From Streptomyces sp. P9-A2 (lineage in GTDB: Bacteria > Actinomycetota > Actinomycetes > Streptomycetales > Streptomycetaceae): a stretch of 64,000 nt of DNA. The stretch is taken from the NCBI RefSeq assembly GCF_036634175.1, contig NZ_JAZIFX010000001.1, positions 7,688,001-7,752,000 on the forward strand, written 5' to 3'. The first letter of the stretch is position 1; every line of letters starts with the position of its first letter. The position numbers and the translations under genes are program-made. This document shows, one piece after another, positions 38,801 to 51,552 of the stretch. The notes under the pieces are model-generated. The model was not told where the DNA came from and did not search any database. It worked only from the letters and a program-made list of their open reading frames with translations.

Positions 38801-41537
38801 CGGCACCGGCTTCGTCGACCTGGTCCTCACCGCCGGCGCCGAGGTCGACTGCGGCGCCCTCGAGGAACTCGTCATCGAGGCGCCCCTCATCCTTCCCGAG
38901 GACGGCGGCATCCAGGTGCGCGTCGAACTCGCCGCACCCGACGAGTCGGGCCGCCGTGCCGTCTCCGTCCACTCCCGGCCCGAGGGCGACGAGCCCGACT
39001 GGACGCGCCACGCCACCGGCACGCTCGTCCCCGAGGACCTGGAGTCCGACGAACCCGTTCTCCCCTGGCCGCCGGCCGGCGCCACCGCCGTACCCGTCGA
39101 CGTCGAGTCCGTGTACGTGGGACTGGCCGAGCGCGGCTACGAGTACGGCCCCGCCTTCCAGGGCCTGCGCGGCGTGTGGACCCGCGACGACGAGATCTTC
39201 GCCGAGGTCGCGCTGCCCGAGGAACAGCGGGAGGAAGCGGGGAACTTCTCCCTCCACCCCGCCCTGCTGGACTCCTCGCTGCACGCCCCGCTGATCTACG
39301 GCACCGGACTGCCGCGACTGCCCTTCTCCTGGAACGGCATCACCCTGTGGACCCGCGGAGCCACCCGGCTGCGGGCCCACTTCGTCCCCGCGGGCGAGGA
39401 GACCTGGCAAGTCACCGTCACCGACCAGACCGGCGCCCCGGTGGCCCGCATCGACGCCCTCATCGGCCGGCAGGTGACCCAAGAGCAGCTCGCCGGCGCC
39501 CGGCTGGCCCGCGAGTCCGGCTCCTTCCGGCTCGACAACTGGATCTACGGCACGTCCTGGCCCCCGGTCGAGGACATTGACCCGGCCGCCGCCCCCACCG
39601 GCACCTGGCTGGTCGCCGTGCCCGCCGACCACGCCGGACACCCCGCGGTCACCGCGTCCCTCACCGCCCTCGAAGGCCGCGGCGCCGACGTCGTACCGCT
39701 GTCCGCAGCGGCCGGCGGAGCCACGGACCGGGAGGCGTTCGCCGCCCTCCTCTCCGGCGCGGTCACGGACCGGGACGCCGTCACCGGCGTCCTGTCCCTG
39801 CTCGCCCTCGACGAGACCGGCCGACCCGGCCACCCCGGCGTCACCGGCGGACTCGCGGCCACGCTCGCCCTCGTCCAGGCGCTCGGCGACACCGGCATCG
39901 ACGCACCGCTCTGGATCGCCACCCAGGGAGCCGTCGCCACCTCCGACACCGACCCGGTGCGCAGCGCCGACCAGGCCGCCCTCTGGGGCCTCGGCCAGGT
40001 CGCCGCGCTCGAACACCCGGGCCGCTGGGGCGGGCTCGTCGACCTCCCCGCCGACCTGGGCCAGAACACGGGCGACTTGCTCGCCGCGGTGCTCGGCGGC
40101 GGCAGCGGCGCCGAGGACCAGCTCGCCCTGCGCGCCGGCACGATCCTCACCCGCCGCCTGGAACGGACCCTGCTGTACCGGCCGCAGCCGGACGAGACAT
40201 CCTGGCGGACCACCGGCACCGCACTGATCACCGGCGGCACCGGAGCGCTCGGCGGACACGCCGCCCGCCGGATGGCCGCGGCCGGCGCCGAGCACCTGGT
40301 GCTGACCAGCCGCCGTGGTCCCGACGCCCCCGGCGCCGCCGAACTGACCGCTGAACTCACCGAAGCCGGCGCCCGGGTCACCGTGGCCGCCGTCGACGTC
40401 ACGGACCGGCAGACCCTCGCGGACCTGCTGGCGAAGCTCGCGGCGGACGGCGATACCGTCCGCACCGTCGTCCACGCCGCCGGCGCCAACGGCTTTGGCG
40501 CCCTGGAGGAGACGACCCTCGACGACTTCGGCGCCGTGGTGTCGGCCAAGGTGGCGGGCGCCGCCCACCTCGACGCACTCCTCGGCGACACCTCGCTGGA
40601 CGCGTTCATCGTTTTCTCGTCCATCGCGGGAGTCTGGGGCAGCGGCACCCAGAGCGCCTACTCCGCGGGCAACGCCTACCTGGACGCCCTCGTCGGACGC
40701 CGGCGGGGTCAGGGCCGCGCCGCCACCGCCCTCGCCTGGGGCGCCTGGTCCGGCGGCGGCATGGTCGACGCCGCCTCGGCACCGCAACTGCGCCGCCAGG
40801 GCATCGAGACCGTACGCCCCGAACTGATGCTGACCGCCCTCGACCGCGCCCTGACCGGCGACCAGAGCGGCCTCACCGTCGCCAACATCGACTGGAAGCG
40901 GTTCCACGCGGCGTTCACCACGCCCCGGCCCTCCGCACTTCTCCAGGGCGTCCCGGAGGTCCGCCGCATCGCCGCGGCCGAGGCCCGCGCCCGGCGTGCC
41001 GACCTCGCCACGGCCGGTTCCCTGCGCGAACGACTGGCCGGACTCGAGGAAGGCGCCCAGAACGCCATCCTGCTCGATCTGGTCCGCGCCGAGACCGCCG
41101 TCGTCCTCGGCCACCAGGACACGCACGCCATCCACCCGGAACGGGCCTTCCAGGAGCTCGGCTTCGACTCGCTCACCGCCGTCGGACTTCGCAACAAGCT
41201 GTCCGCCGCCACCGGCCTGCGCCTGCCCGCCACGCTGCTCTTCGACCACCCCGCACCCGCCGTGCTCGTCGCGCACCTGCGCGAGGCCCTCGCACCCGAG
41301 AGCAGCCCCGCCATGCACCGGGCGGTCGTCGAGGTCGAGAAGCTCAGGACCACGCTCGCCTCCGTGCCCGACGACCGGGCGGTCCGCGCCCAGGTCACCG
41401 CCGCCCTGCAGGTCCTGCTGGCCAAGTGGTCGCCGGACGCCGCGGAGGACGGCCCCGACGACGACCTCGAGTCGGTCACCGACGACGAGGTCTTCGGCAT
41501 CATCGACAACGAGTTCAACGAGTTCACCGCTTCCTGA
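35850..41537 (+). CDS. Type I PKS 2: module 2, KS-AT(methylmalonyl)-DH-KR-ACP
   Basis: A 1895-residue single-module protein. An N-terminal coiled-coil docking helix ([18 protein letters not shown]) is followed by KS (Cys206 in TIDTACSSS). The AT has [19 protein letters not shown] (about 657) and YASH (about 758), the methylmalonyl signature. DH has [11 protein letters not shown] and [12 protein letters not shown] has TGGTGALGG, a Trp in GVWGSG, Tyr in [11 protein letters not shown], and lacks the LDD motif, so it is A-type. ACP Ser is at about 1774 (GFDSL). It should give a methyl-branched alkene (C14=C15 with C14-methyl in ansatrienin numbering). Codons switch from C-ending to G/T-ending across the AT (about 37550-38600). 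GAGGAGA precedes the ATG. Confidence 0.93.
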   Translation: MTTDEKALTYLKRVSAELQQTREKLRDEQNRRTEPVAVIAMACRLPGGVTSPEGLWRLVSDGVDAVGPFPADRGWDLDGLYDPDPDVSGTSYVREGGFLDDVAGFDAPFFGISPREALAMDPQQRLLLETSWETLERAGIDPTTLKGESVGVFTGVAGQEYAPRMGTGSEEIEGYVLTGGAGSVVSGRVAYTLGLEGPAVTIDTACSSSLVAIHLAAQSLRSGECTLALAGGVAVMSTPGAFVEFSRQRGLAADGRVKAFAAGADGTAWAEGVGVLLLERLSDARRNGHEVLAVVRGTAVNQDGASNGLTAPNGPSQQRVIRQALENARLSPADIDVVEAHGTGTSLGDPIEAQALLATYGRSRLEGAPLWLGSLKSNIGHAQAAAGVAGVIKMVQAMRHGVLPKTLHVDAPSPKVDWSAGAVELLTEAREWPGADRPRRAGVSSFGLSGTNAHVVLEQAPAEEPAETDADGGAVTPPVVSGAVVPLALSGKTPEALREQASRLAAFLADRPEAALPGVALSLTSRTTFDHRGVVVARDHEQAVERLAALAVAPDTASAAPAAQGADPGVVFVFPGQGAQWVGMAVGLLSESVVFAEWMGRCEEALAPFVEWSLVDVLGDEEALERVDVVQPVLWAVMVSLAGLWRSVGVEPVAVVGHSQGEIAAACVVGGLSLEDGARVVAGRSRVIASSLAGGGGMLSVALPVGVVEGRLGAGLSVAAVNGPSSVVVAGVVGALGELEEELRGEGVRVRRVPVDYASHSVMVEGVEEELAEVLAGVSPVSTSEVSKASGASGGVEFWSTVSGGVVDTGVLDGGYWFRNLREQVRLEEVTRGLLGAGRRVFVEMSPHPVLGFVVAETMGAVGVDGLVVGSLRRGEGGLDRFLRSVGEVYAGGVDVDWAAAFDAGSARRTELPTYPFQHQHYWLKAERAEGDVSSAGLTPTRHPLLGAAVDLPGTGGTAFTGRWSTRTHPWLADHAVWGTALLPGTGFVDLVLTAGAEVDCGALEELVIEAPLILPEDGGIQVRVELAAPDESGRRAVSVHSRPEGDEPDWTRHATGTLVPEDLESDEPVLPWPPAGATAVPVDVESVYVGLAERGYEYGPAFQGLRGVWTRDDEIFAEVALPEEQREEAGNFSLHPALLDSSLHAPLIYGTGLPRLPFSWNGITLWTRGATRLRAHFVPAGEETWQVTVTDQTGAPVARIDALIGRQVTQEQLAGARLARESGSFRLDNWIYGTSWPPVEDIDPAAAPTGTWLVAVPADHAGHPAVTASLTALEGRGADVVPLSAAAGGATDREAFAALLSGAVTDRDAVTGVLSLLALDETGRPGHPGVTGGLAATLALVQALGDTGIDAPLWIATQGAVATSDTDPVRSADQAALWGLGQVAALEHPGRWGGLVDLPADLGQNTGDLLAAVLGGGSGAEDQLALRAGTILTRRLERTLLYRPQPDETSWRTTGTALITGGTGALGGHAARRMAAAGAEHLVLTSRRGPDAPGAAELTAELTEAGARVTVAAVDVTDRQTLADLLAKLAADGDTVRTVVHAAGANGFGALEETTLDDFGAVVSAKVAGAAHLDALLGDTSLDAFIVFSSIAGVWGSGTQSAYSAGNAYLDALVGRRRGQGRAATALAWGAWSGGGMVDAASAPQLRRQGIETVRPELMLTALDRALTGDQSGLTVANIDWKRFHAAFTTPRPSALLQGVPEVRRIAAAEARARRADLATAGSLRERLAGLEEGAQNAILLDLVRAETAVVLGHQDTHAIHPERAFQELGFDSLTAVGLRNKLSAATGLRLPATLLFDHPAPAVLVAHLREALAPESSPAMHRAVVEVEKLRTTLASVPDDRAVRAQVTAALQVLLAKWSPDAAEDGPDDDLESVTDDEVFGIIDNEFNEFTAS
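35969..36248 (+). repeat. 280-bp KS repeat, copy in module 2 (pairs with 41773-42052)
   Basis: The 5' part of the KS coding region in module 2 is identical by eye to module 3, while the sequences on both sides differ. It looks like a gene-conversion patch. Confidence 0.75.
36660..38620 (+). repeat. 1.96-kb KS-AT repeat, copy in module 2
   Basis: Identical by eye to 42464-44423 in module 3 except for one G missing at 42952-42955. It spans the end of KS and all of the methylmalonyl AT. Confidence 0.85.
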
Positions 41538-41653
41538 CGGCGCCGATCCGTCGATCCCGTCCGACCGTCGGTCCTGACCGGTTCCACCAGGCCCCGCGGA
41601 TCCCGCCGCCCGCCCCGCCGTCAGAAGTCTTTCTCTAGGAGCTGACCTTCTCC

Positions 41654-44600
41654 ATGTCCGACGACAAGAAGTACCGCGAATACCTCAACAAGGCAGTCGC
41701 CACCGCTCGTCAGGCGACCCGCCGGCTGCGCGAGGTCGAGGAGAAGGCGTGGGAGCCCATCGCCGTCGTCGGTATGGCGTGTCGTCTGCCGGGAGGAGTG
41801 ACCTCCCCCGAGGGCCTGTGGCGGCTGGTGTCCGACGGCGTCGACGCCGTCGGCCCCTTCCCGGCCGACCGCGGCTGGGACCTCGACGGCCTCTACGACC
41901 CCGACCCGGACGTGTCCGGTACCTCCTACGTCCGTGAGGGCGGGTTCCTCGACGACGTGGCCGGGTTCGACGCCCCGTTCTTCGGGATCTCGCCGCGCGA
42001 GGCGCTGGCGATGGACCCGCAGCAGCGGCTGCTCCTGGAGACCTCCTGGGAGGTCTTCGAACGCGCCAACATCGACCCCACCTCCCTGCGCGGACGCAGG
42101 ATCGGCTTCTACACCGGCGTCATGCACCACGACTACGCGCCGCGCGTGCGCAAGGTCCCGGAGGACCTGGAGGCGTACCTGGGACGCGGCAGCACCGGCA
42201 GCTTCGCCTCGGGCCGCGTGTCCTACACCCTGGGTATCGAAGGCCCCTCGGTCACGGTCGACACCGCCTGCTCCTCGTCTCTGGTCGCCATCCACCTCGC
42301 CGTCCAGTCCCTGCGCTCCGGCGAGTCCGAGATGGTGCTGGCCGGCGGCGCGGCCGTGATGGCCGACAGCAAGATGTTCGTCGAGTTCTCCCGGCAGCGC
42401 GGCCTCTCCCCGGACGGCCGCTGCCGCGCCTTCGCCGCCGACGCCAACGGCACTGGCTTCTCCGAGGGTGTGGGCGTGCTGTTGCTGGAGCGTCTGTCGG
42501 ACGCCCGTCGCAACGGCCATGAGGTGCTCGCCGTCGTGCGCGGTACGGCCGTCAACCAGGACGGTGCGTCCAACGGCCTGACCGCGCCCAACGGCCCCTC
42601 CCAGCAGCGGGTGATCCGCCAGGCCCTGGAGAACGCCCGGCTCTCGCCCGCCGACATCGACGTGGTGGAGGCGCACGGCACGGGTACGTCGCTGGGCGAC
42701 CCGATCGAGGCCCAGGCCCTCCTCGCCACCTACGGGCGTTCCCGCCTGGAGGGCGCGCCGCTGTGGCTGGGCTCGCTGAAGTCCAACATCGGTCATGCGC
42801 AGGCTGCCGCGGGTGTGGCGGGTGTGATCAAGATGGTGCAGGCGATGCGGCACGGTGTGCTGCCGAAGACGCTGCATGTGGATGCTCCGTCGCCGAAGGT
42901 GGACTGGTCGGCGGGTGCGGTGGAGTTGCTGACCGAGGCGCGGGAGTGGCCGGGGCCGACCGGCCCCGCCGTGCGGGTGTCTCGTCCTTCGGCCTCAGCG
43001 GCACCAACGCCCACGTCGTCCTCGAACAGGCCCCGGCGGAGGAGCCCGCGGAGACGGACGCCGACGGCGGCGCCGTCACGCCCCCCGTGGTCTCCGGTGC
43101 CGTGGTGCCGCTGGCCCTGTCCGGCAAGACGCCCGAGGCCCTGCGCGAGCAGGCGAGCCGGCTCGCGGCCTTCCTGGCGGACCGTCCCGAGGCCGCTCTG
43201 CCCGGCGTCGCCCTCTCCCTGACGTCGCGCACGACGTTCGACCACCGCGGTGTCGTGGTCGCCCGTGACCACGAGCAGGCGGTGGAGCGGCTGGCGGCCC
43301 TCGCCGTCGCGCCGGACACGGCGTCAGCCGCGCCCGCTGCCCAGGGTGCCGATCCTGGTGTGGTGTTTGTGTTTCCGGGTCAGGGGGCGCAGTGGGTGGG
43401 TATGGCGGTGGGGTTGTTGTCGGAGTCGGTGGTGTTTGCGGAGTGGATGGGGCGCTGTGAGGAGGCGTTGGCACCGTTTGTGGAGTGGTCTTTGGTTGAT
43501 GTGTTGGGTGATGAGGAGGCGTTGGAGCGGGTTGATGTGGTGCAGCCGGTGTTGTGGGCTGTGATGGTGTCGTTGGCGGGGTTGTGGCGGTCGGTGGGTG
43601 TGGAGCCGGTTGCGGTGGTGGGTCATTCGCAGGGTGAGATTGCGGCTGCGTGTGTGGTGGGTGGGTTGTCGTTGGAGGACGGTGCGCGGGTGGTGGCGGG
43701 GCGGAGTCGGGTGATTGCGTCGTCGTTGGCCGGTGGGGGTGGGATGTTGTCGGTTGCTCTGCCGGTGGGTGTGGTGGAGGGGCGTTTGGGTGCGGGGTTG
43801 TCGGTGGCGGCGGTGAATGGTCCGTCGTCGGTGGTGGTGGCGGGTGTGGTGGGTGCGTTGGGGGAGTTGGAGGAGGAGTTGCGGGGTGAGGGGGTGCGGG
43901 TGCGTCGGGTGCCGGTGGATTACGCGTCGCATTCGGTGATGGTCGAGGGTGTTGAGGAGGAGTTGGCGGAGGTGTTGGCGGGGGTGTCGCCGGTGTCGAC
44001 GTCGGAGGTGTCCAAGGCGTCTGGGGCGTCGGGTGGGGTGGAGTTTTGGTCGACGGTGTCGGGTGGGGTGGTTGATACGGGTGTTCTGGATGGTGGGTAT
44101 TGGTTCCGTAATTTGCGGGAGCAGGTGCGTCTGGAGGAGGTGACGCGGGGTCTGTTGGGTGCGGGGCGTCGGGTGTTCGTGGAGATGAGTCCGCATCCGG
44201 TGTTGGGGTTTGTGGTGGCGGAGACGATGGGTGCGGTGGGCGTGGATGGCCTGGTGGTGGGGTCGTTGCGTCGTGGTGAGGGTGGGTTGGACCGTTTCTT
44301 GCGGTCGGTGGGTGAGGTGTATGCGGGGGGTGTCGATGTCGATTGGGCGGCTGCGTTCGATGCGGGGAGTGCGCGGCGGACGGAACTGCCGACGTATCCC
44401 TTCCAGCACCAGCACTACTGGCTCGACGCGACCGACGGCCCGGTCGTCGAGGCCGACCCCGTCGACGCCGCCTTCTGGGCTGCGATCGAGGCCGGCGACA
44501 CCGACCTCCTCGCCGACGACCTCCAGCTCAAGGCCTCGGTGCTCGACGAGGTCCTGCCCGCGCTCGCCTCGTGGCGCCGCCGACGGCAGGACCGGTCCCG

Positions 44601-47600
44601 CGTCGACGGATGGCGCTACCACCTCGGCTGGGACCGCGTAGCCGCCACCGGCACCCCCTCGGGAACCCTGTCCGGCACGTGGCTCATGGTCGTCGGCACC
44701 GACAGCGGCCCGCTCGCCGAGGCCGTCGTCGCCGGTCTCGCCGAACGCGGCGCACAGCTCGTACGCGTCGAGGTCGACATCGAGAACACCGACCGGGAGG
44801 CGCTGGCCGCCGCCCTGCCCGACCAGGGCTTCTCGGGCATCGTGTCCCTCCTCGCGCTCGACAGCCGGCCGCACCCCGCCCACCCCACCTGGTCGCGCGG
44901 CACGATCGGCACCGTCACCCTCGTCCAAGCCCTCGGCGACGCCGGAGTCGAGGCACCCCTGTGGGCCCTCACGTCCGGCGGCGTCGCCGTCGGCGACCCC
45001 GCGGAACTGACCGACCTCCCCCAGCACGTCATGTGGGGCGTCGGCACCGTCCTCGCACTGGACCACCCCCGCACCTGGGGCGGCATCGTTGACCTGCCCC
45101 CCGGCCCCGGGCTGCCCGACGTGGGCACCCTCGACCTGCTGTGCACCGCGCTCTCCGGAGTCGACGACGAGGACCAGCTCGCCGTACGCGCCGACGGCCT
45201 CCACGCCCGCCGCATGCGCCGCGCCCCCCTCGACGGCGCCCCGGCCACCAAGGCCTGGACCCCGAGCGGCACCGTCCTCGTCACCGGCGGCACGGGCGGC
45301 ACGGGAGCCCATGTCGCCCGTCGGCTCGCCGAGCAGGGCGCCGAGCACCTGGTGTTGACCAGCCGCCGCGGCCCCGACGCCCCCGGAGCCGGTGAACTCC
45401 GCGCCGAACTCGAATCCCACGGCGCGCAGGTCACCATCACCGCCTGCGACATCACCGACCGCGACGCCGTTGCCACCCTCCTCGACGCCGTCCCCACCGA
45501 ACTGCCGCTGACCGCGGTCCTGCACCTCGCCGGCGCCTCCCAGACCGAATCGCCCCTGTCCGGTCTCACCGTCGAGCAGTTCGCCGAGATGGGTCGCGCC
45601 AAGATCGACGGCGCCCGTCACCTGGACGACCTGCTCGGCGACCGCGAACTCGACGCCTTCGTCCTCTTCTCCTCCGGCGCCACGGCCTGGGGCAGCAACG
45701 GCCTCACCTCGTACGCCGGGGCCAACGCCTACCTCGACGGCCTCGCCCACCAGCGCCATGCCCGCGGACTGACCGCCACCTCCATCGCCTGGGGCGCCTG
45801 GGACGGCGGCGGCATGGTCGACGGTTCGATGGCCGGGGAGTTCGGAAAGCTCGGCCTCTCCCTGATGGACCCCCACCTCGGCATCGCCGCACTGGAGCAG
45901 GCCGTCCAGCACGACGAGACCCACGTGGTCGTCGCCGACATCGACTGGACCCGCTTCGCCCCCACCTTCACCCTTCGCCGTCCCCGGCCCCTGCTGCGCG
46001 GCCTGCCCGAGGTCACCGAACTCCTCGCCGGCAACACGGACGACGGCCCCGCCGCCGACGCCTCGGCCCTCCGCGCCGAACTCCTGCGGCTCTCGCCCGC
46101 CGACCAGGAACAGCTCCTGGTGACCCTGGTGCGCACCGAAGCGGGAGCCGTCCTCGGCCACACCAACACCGAAGGCGTCGAGGAGGACCGGGCGTTCAAG
46201 GAGATCGGGTTCGACTCCGTCACCGCGGTCGAACTGCGCAACCGTCTCAACGCCGCCACCAGGCTGCGTCTGCCCGCCACCCTCGTCTTCGACTACCCGA
46301 ACCCCAGGGTGCTGGCCGAGCTCATCCGTACGGAACTCCTCGGAGACGCCGTCACCGAGGACCGGCCCACGGCCGCCCCGCCCCCGACGCCCGTGACCGA
46401 CGACCCGATCGCGATCGTCTCCATGAGCTGCCGCCTCCCCGGCGAGGTGACCTCGCCCGAGGACCTGTGGGCCCTGCTCACCGACGGCCGCGACGCGCTC
46501 ATCGACTTCCCGGCCGACCGCGGCTGGGACCTCGACGGCCTTTTCTCCGACAACCCCGACGCCCGCGGCACGACCTACGTCCGCAAGGGCGGTTTCCTGC
46601 ACGGTGTCGCGGACTTCGACGCTGAGTTCTTCGGCATCAATCCGCGTGAGGCGCTGGCGATGGACCCGCAGCAGCGGCTCCTCCTGGAGACCTCGTGGGA
46701 GGTCTTCGAACGGGCGGGCATCGACCCGACGTCCCTGCGGGGCAAGGACGTCGGCGTCTTCACCGGCATGGGAGCCCAGGACTACACTCCGCGGCTCGGC
46801 GGCGGCACCTCGGGCACCGAGGGCTACGCCCTGACCGGCAGCGCGGGCAGCGTCGCCTCCGGCCGCGTGTCGTACATCCTCGGCCTGGAAGGGCCCGCGC
46901 TCACCATCGACACGGCGTGTTCGTCGTCGCTGGTGGCGATGCACTCCGCGATGCAGGCCCTGCGGAACGGTGAGTGCTCGCTCGCGCTCGCCGGCGGCGC
47001 GGCCGTGATGTCCAGCCCCGGAGTCTTCGTCGAGTTCTCGCGGCAGCGCGGCCTCGCCCCTGACGGACGCTGCAAGGCCTTCGCCGACGGCGCGGACGGC
47101 ACGGGCTGGGCCGAGGGCGTCGGCGTCGTCCTGCTGGAGCGTCTGTCCGACGCGCGGCGCAACGGCCACCAGGTCCTCGCCGTGGTGCGCGGCAGCGCGG
47201 TGAACCAGGACGGCGCGTCCAACGGCCTGACCGCGCCCAACGGCCCCTCGCAACAGCGGGTGATCAGGCAGGCGTTGGCGAACGCCGGTCTGTCGACGGC
47301 CGACGTGGACGCGGTGGAGGCGCACGGCACGGGTACGTCGCTGGGTGACCCGATCGAGGCACAGGCCCTCCTCGCCACCTACGGGCAGGAGCGCTCCGGC
47401 GACGACCGGCCCCTGCTGGTCGGCGCCCTCAAGTCGAACCTCGGCCACACCGGAGCGACTGCGGGTGTGGCGGGTGTGATCAAGATGGTGCAGGCGATGC
47501 GGCACGGTGTGCTGCCGAAGACGCTGCATGTGGATGCTCCGTCGCCGAAGGTGGACTGGTCGGCGGGCGCGGTGGAGTTGCTGACCGAGGCGCGCGAATG

Positions 47601-50600
47601 GCCCCTGCTTCCCGGCCGTCCGCGTCGGGCCGCGGTCTCCTCCTTCGGCATCAGTGGCACGAATGCGCACGTGATTTTGGAGGCGGTTCAGCGGGAGGCT
47701 CCGGAGCCGACGGTGACGGGCGGGCCGGTGCCTCTGGTCCTGTCGGGCCGGACGGCGGATGCGGTGCGTGCGCAGGCGGAGCGGCTGGCCGGTCATCTGG
47801 AGCGGCACGGCGGGCTGGGTCTGGCGGACGTGGCGTTCTCGCTGGCGACGGGGCGTGCGCACTTCGACCATCGTGCGGTGGTGGTTGCGGGTTCGGTGGA
47901 GGAGGCGCGGGAGCGTCTCGCGTCGGTGGAGCCGCAGTCGGTCGCTTCGGGGCGTCTGGGCGTGTTGTTCACGGGGCAGGGTGCGCAGCGGGTCGGTATG
48001 GGGCGTGAGCTGTATGGGGCGTTCCCGGTGTTCGCGGAGGCCTTCGACGAGGTGTGCGCGGCCGTGGACAGGACCCTTGGACGTTCGCTGAAGGACCTGG
48101 TTTTCGAGGGCGGTGACTTGCTCGACGAGACGCGTTATGCGCAGCCGGCTCTGTTCGCCCTTGAGGTGGCGTTGTTCCGGTTGGTGGAGTCGTGGGGTGT
48201 GCGGCCCGATCTGCTGGCCGGTCATTCGATCGGTGAGGTGGTGGCTGCGTTTGTGGCGGGTGTGTGGTCGTTGGAGGATGCGGCGGCTCTGGTGGTGGCG
48301 CGGGGTCGGTTGATGCAGGCTCTGCCGTCGGGTGGGGTGATGGTGGCGGTGGAGGCGTCGGAGGACGAGGTGACGCCGTTGCTGGTCGGGGGTGCGGGTA
48401 TTGCGGCGGTGAACGGTGCGACGTCGGTGGTGTTGTCGGGGGCTGAGGCGGCTGTCGAGGAGGTTGTGGGTCGGTTCGAGGGTCGTCGGGTGCGGCGGCT
48501 GCGGGTGTCGCACGCGTTCCATTCCTCGCTGATGGACCCGATGCTGGACGAGTTCCGGCAGATCGTGTCCGGGCTGACCTTCCGCAAGCCTGCGATGTCT
48601 GTGGTGTCGAACCTGACGGGTGAGGTGGCGCAGCCGGAGCGGCTGTGCGATCCGGAGTACTGGGTCGAGCATGTGCGGGGCACGGTCCGTTTCCACGACG
48701 GTGTGCAGACCCTCCGGGAGCGGAAGGTCGGCACGTTCCTCGAACTCGGCCCCGACGGTGTCCTGTCCGGGATGGTCGCGGGCGACTGCGTGCCTTCCCT
48801 GCGTCGTGATGTGCCCGAGGACGGGGCGCTGATGGGCATGCTGGGTCAGCTGCACGTCCGTGGTGTCGGGGTCGACTGGGAGAAGGTGTTCTCCGGGACC
48901 GGCGCCCACCGCGTCGACCTGCCCACCTACGCCTTCCAGCACCAGCGCTACTGGCTGGCCGCCGCTGCTCCCGTTACGGACGTGTCTCTGGGCCACCCTC
49001 TGCTCAGCGCAGTGATGGCCGTGCCCGAGACCGGCGGTCTGCAGTGCACGGGACGTCTGTCGCGTACGGCACAGCCCTGGTTGGTCGAGGACTCCCAGCC
49101 GGGTACGGGCATGGTGCCCGGCGCCGCCCTGGTTGACATGGTCATCCGCGCGGGTGACGAGGTCGGCGCCGGCACACTGCGTGAGCTGACGATTGACACC
49201 CCGGTCGTGCTGCCGACCGCGGGCGCCCTGCGTGTGCAGGTCTCCGTCGGGGGCCCCGACGACGGAGGCCACCGCGCGGTCGGCGTCTACACCCGTGCCG
49301 AGCAGGGCGACGAACCCTGGACGCGGCACGCCAGCGGCACGTTGACGCCCTCCGGCGCGGTCACGGCGCCCAAGAGCGACGGGGACGTGAAGGCGGAGTA
49401 CATCAAACTGGCCCTGGACGACGAACTCGCCGCCGAGGCCGACCGCTTCGGCCTGCATCCGACGCTCCTGGAGGCCGCGGCACAGGCGACCGGGCATGCG
49501 GGCCTCTCCGCGGAGTGGGGCGGAGTGACGTTGCACGCCACCGGATCCGCCGCCGTCCGCGTCCGAGTGACGCCGGTCGAGGGCGAGTCCGAGGCGTCGC
49601 GCCTGGACATCTTCGATGCCACTGACGAAGGCGCGTTGGTCGCGTCGGTGGAGTCGTTGAGGCTGCGGGCGGTTTCGGCTGAGCAGTTGAGGGTGCCTGG
49701 GGCTGGTGACTTGTTGTTCCGGGTGGAGTGGTCCGCTGTGCCGGTGGTTGAGGCTGCGGACGTCGCCGGTGAGGTTGCTGTGCTGGAGGTGGAGTCGGCT
49801 GAGCTGAGTGCGAACGAGGTGGGCCGCGTTTCCGCCGGTGTGCTGGGTGGGGTGCAGTCGTTCCTGGAGTCTCCGGGTTCGGGTCGTTTGGTGGTGGTGA
49901 CGCGGGGTGCTGTGGACGTGAACGCCGGGTCGGGTGTGGTGGATCCGGTGGGGGCTGCGGTGTGGGGGCTGGTGCGGTCGGCTCAGGTGGAGAATCCGGG
50001 TCGGATTGTTCTGCTGGATGTCGCGGGTGGCGAGCCGGTGCCTGCGGGTGGAGCGCTGGCTGGTGTGCTGGGCTTGGGTGAGTCCGAGGTGGCGGTGCGG
50101 TCGGGTGAGGCGTGGGTGCCGCGCCTGGTGCGCCTGCCGGTGCGGGCTGCTGCTTCGTCTGAGCGTATGTTCCGCGCGGGTGGGACGGTGCTGGTGACGG
50201 GTGGTACCGGAACGTTGGGCGCGGTGGTGGCCCGGCATCTGGTGGCTGCTCACGGTGTGCGGAGTCTGGTGCTGACGAGCCGGCGCGGGTTGGAGGCGTC
50301 GGGCGCGGTGGAGCTGAAGGCCGAGCTGGAGGCTGCGGGCACGGCGGTGACGGTGGCGGCGTGTGACGTCGCCGATCCTGCCGCGCTGGCGGGCCTGCTG
50401 GCAGCAGTACCGGAGGACGCGCCTCTGTCGGGCGTGGTGCATACCGCGGGTGTGCTGGACGACGGCGTCTTCGGCGGGTTGACGCCGGAGCGGCTGGCGT
50501 CGGTGTTCCGTCCGAAGGTGGACGCGGCACTGGCGCTGCACGAGGCGACCCGGGACCTGGATCTTGACACGTTCGTCCTCTACTCCTCCGCGTCGGGAGT

Positions 50601-51504
50601 GCTCGGCGGAGCAGGTCAGGGCAATTACTCGGCGGCGAATGCCTTCCTGGACGCCTTCGCTCAGTGGCGCCGCGCCCAGGGTCTGCCGGCTGTCTCGCTG
50701 GCGTGGGGTTTGTGGGGTGAGTCCAGTGCGATGACGCGTTCGCTTGGTGCGTCGGATCAGGCGCGTATGAGCCGTGGTGGTATTCGTCCGTTGTCGGTCG
50801 AGGAGGGGATGGGGCTCTTCGATGCCGGTGTCGGGTGTGGTGAGGCGGCGTTGGCGGCGGTGAAGTTCGACTTCGCCGCCCTGACGGAGCAGGCGGCTGC
50901 GGATGAGGTGGCGTCCGTGTTGCAGGGCCTGGTCCGCAGGCCCCGGCGGACCGTCCGCACGGAAGCGGGCAACAACACCGGCGGCATGACCAAGGAGTCG
51001 CTGGCCGACAGGCTGGCCAAGATGCCGCAGGCCGAGCGGCAGCGCACGCTGCTCGACCTGGTGAGCGCCGACGCCGCGACCGTACTGAGAGGACGCCGAG
51101 GACGCGACCCCATTGCGCCGGACCGCGCCTTCAAGGACCTCGGTTTCGACTCGCTCACCGGCGTGGAGCTGCGCAACCGCCTCACGGCAGCAACGGGCTT
51201 CCAGCTTCCCGCCTCGGCGGTGTTCGACTACCCGACCCCGGCCGCTCTCGCCGACGTCCTGCTGGAGCAACTGGGCGTCTCACCGATGTCCGTGCTCGCC
51301 GAACTGGACCGGCTGGAAGCCTCGTTGAGCAGCATGACTCTGGACGAGGACGTCATGGCCCAGGCCGCCAAGCGTCTCCAAACCCTGGCGGCCCGGTGCG
51401 CGACGTCCGGTGCCCCGATGGACGACGAGGACGAATTCGACCTCGACTCCGCATCCGACGACGAGCTCTTCAGCTTCGCGGAGAACGAGCTCGGCTCCTC
51501 CTGA
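41654..51504 (+). CDS. Type I PKS 3: modules 3 and 4 (one frameshift in the given sequence)
   Basis: With one base restored at 42952-42955 this is a protein of about 3283 residues. Module 3: KS (TVDTACSSS), AT with GHSQGE and YASH (methylmalonyl), KR with [10 protein letters not shown] and [11 protein letters not shown] (A-type, no LDD), ACP (GFDSV). Module 4: KS, AT with GHSIGE and HAFH (malonyl), a DH that has lost its catalytic residues, a B-type KR with LDD and [11 protein letters not shown] (GFDSL) and a C-terminal docking segment. It predicts C13-OH with C12-methyl, then C11-OH. As given, the first frame runs from 41654 to a stop at 43222 (522 residues, KS only correct) and the rest is open from about 42763. 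AGGAG lies about 12 nt before the ATG. Confidence 0.85.
42464..44423 (+). repeat. 1.96-kb KS-AT repeat, copy in module 3
   Basis: Second copy of 36660-38620; this copy carries the frameshift. Confidence 0.85.
42952..42955 (+). other. Single-G deletion / frameshift in PKS 3
   Basis: The sequence reads GGCC-GGGG-CC; the otherwise identical module 2 copy (37148-37152) has five Gs. Losing one G moves the reading frame between the KS and AT domains. Both sides remain open in the two frames. Confidence 0.9.
47644..48957 (+). repeat. 1314-bp AT repeat, copy in module 4
   Basis: Begins at TTCGGCATCAGTGGC near the end of KS and ends at the ACTGGCTG after the AT. Identical by eye to 52891-54204, 57924-59237 and 63279-64000 (partial). 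Confidence 0.85.
48985..49620 (+). other. Inactive dehydratase domain of module 4
   Basis: Where the module 5 DH has [15 protein letters not shown], this domain has [15 protein letters not shown], so the catalytic His is replaced. The second motif [11 protein letters not shown] is [11 protein letters not shown], with Asp changed to Glu. The domain is also shorter and its sequence differs from the DHs of modules 5 and 6, although the KR that follows is identical to theirs. Confidence 0.88.
49638..50894 (+). repeat. 1257-bp KR repeat, copy in module 4
   Basis: Identical by eye to 55025-56281 (module 5) and, for the first 1080 bp, to 60059-61138 (module 6). It starts right after the dead DH. 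Confidence 0.85.
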
Positions 51505-51552
51505 CAGCGGCACCGGCCCCCCACCTCTTGATCAGCCAGAAGGACTCTTTCG

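Noticed and set aside
41654..43222. A stand-alone 522-residue KS-only protein
   Set aside because: Its last 85 or so residues after the KS are out-of-frame AT sequence; comparison with module 2 shows a one-base deletion, not a true short gene.
43324..51270. A 7.9-kb uninterrupted reading frame on the minus strand, and similar ones at 54195-61883 and 29493-33377
   Set aside because: They lie antisense to clear PKS domains and encode low-complexity His/Arg/Pro/Gln-rich sequence. Their openness follows from the composition of the plus strand, not from selection.
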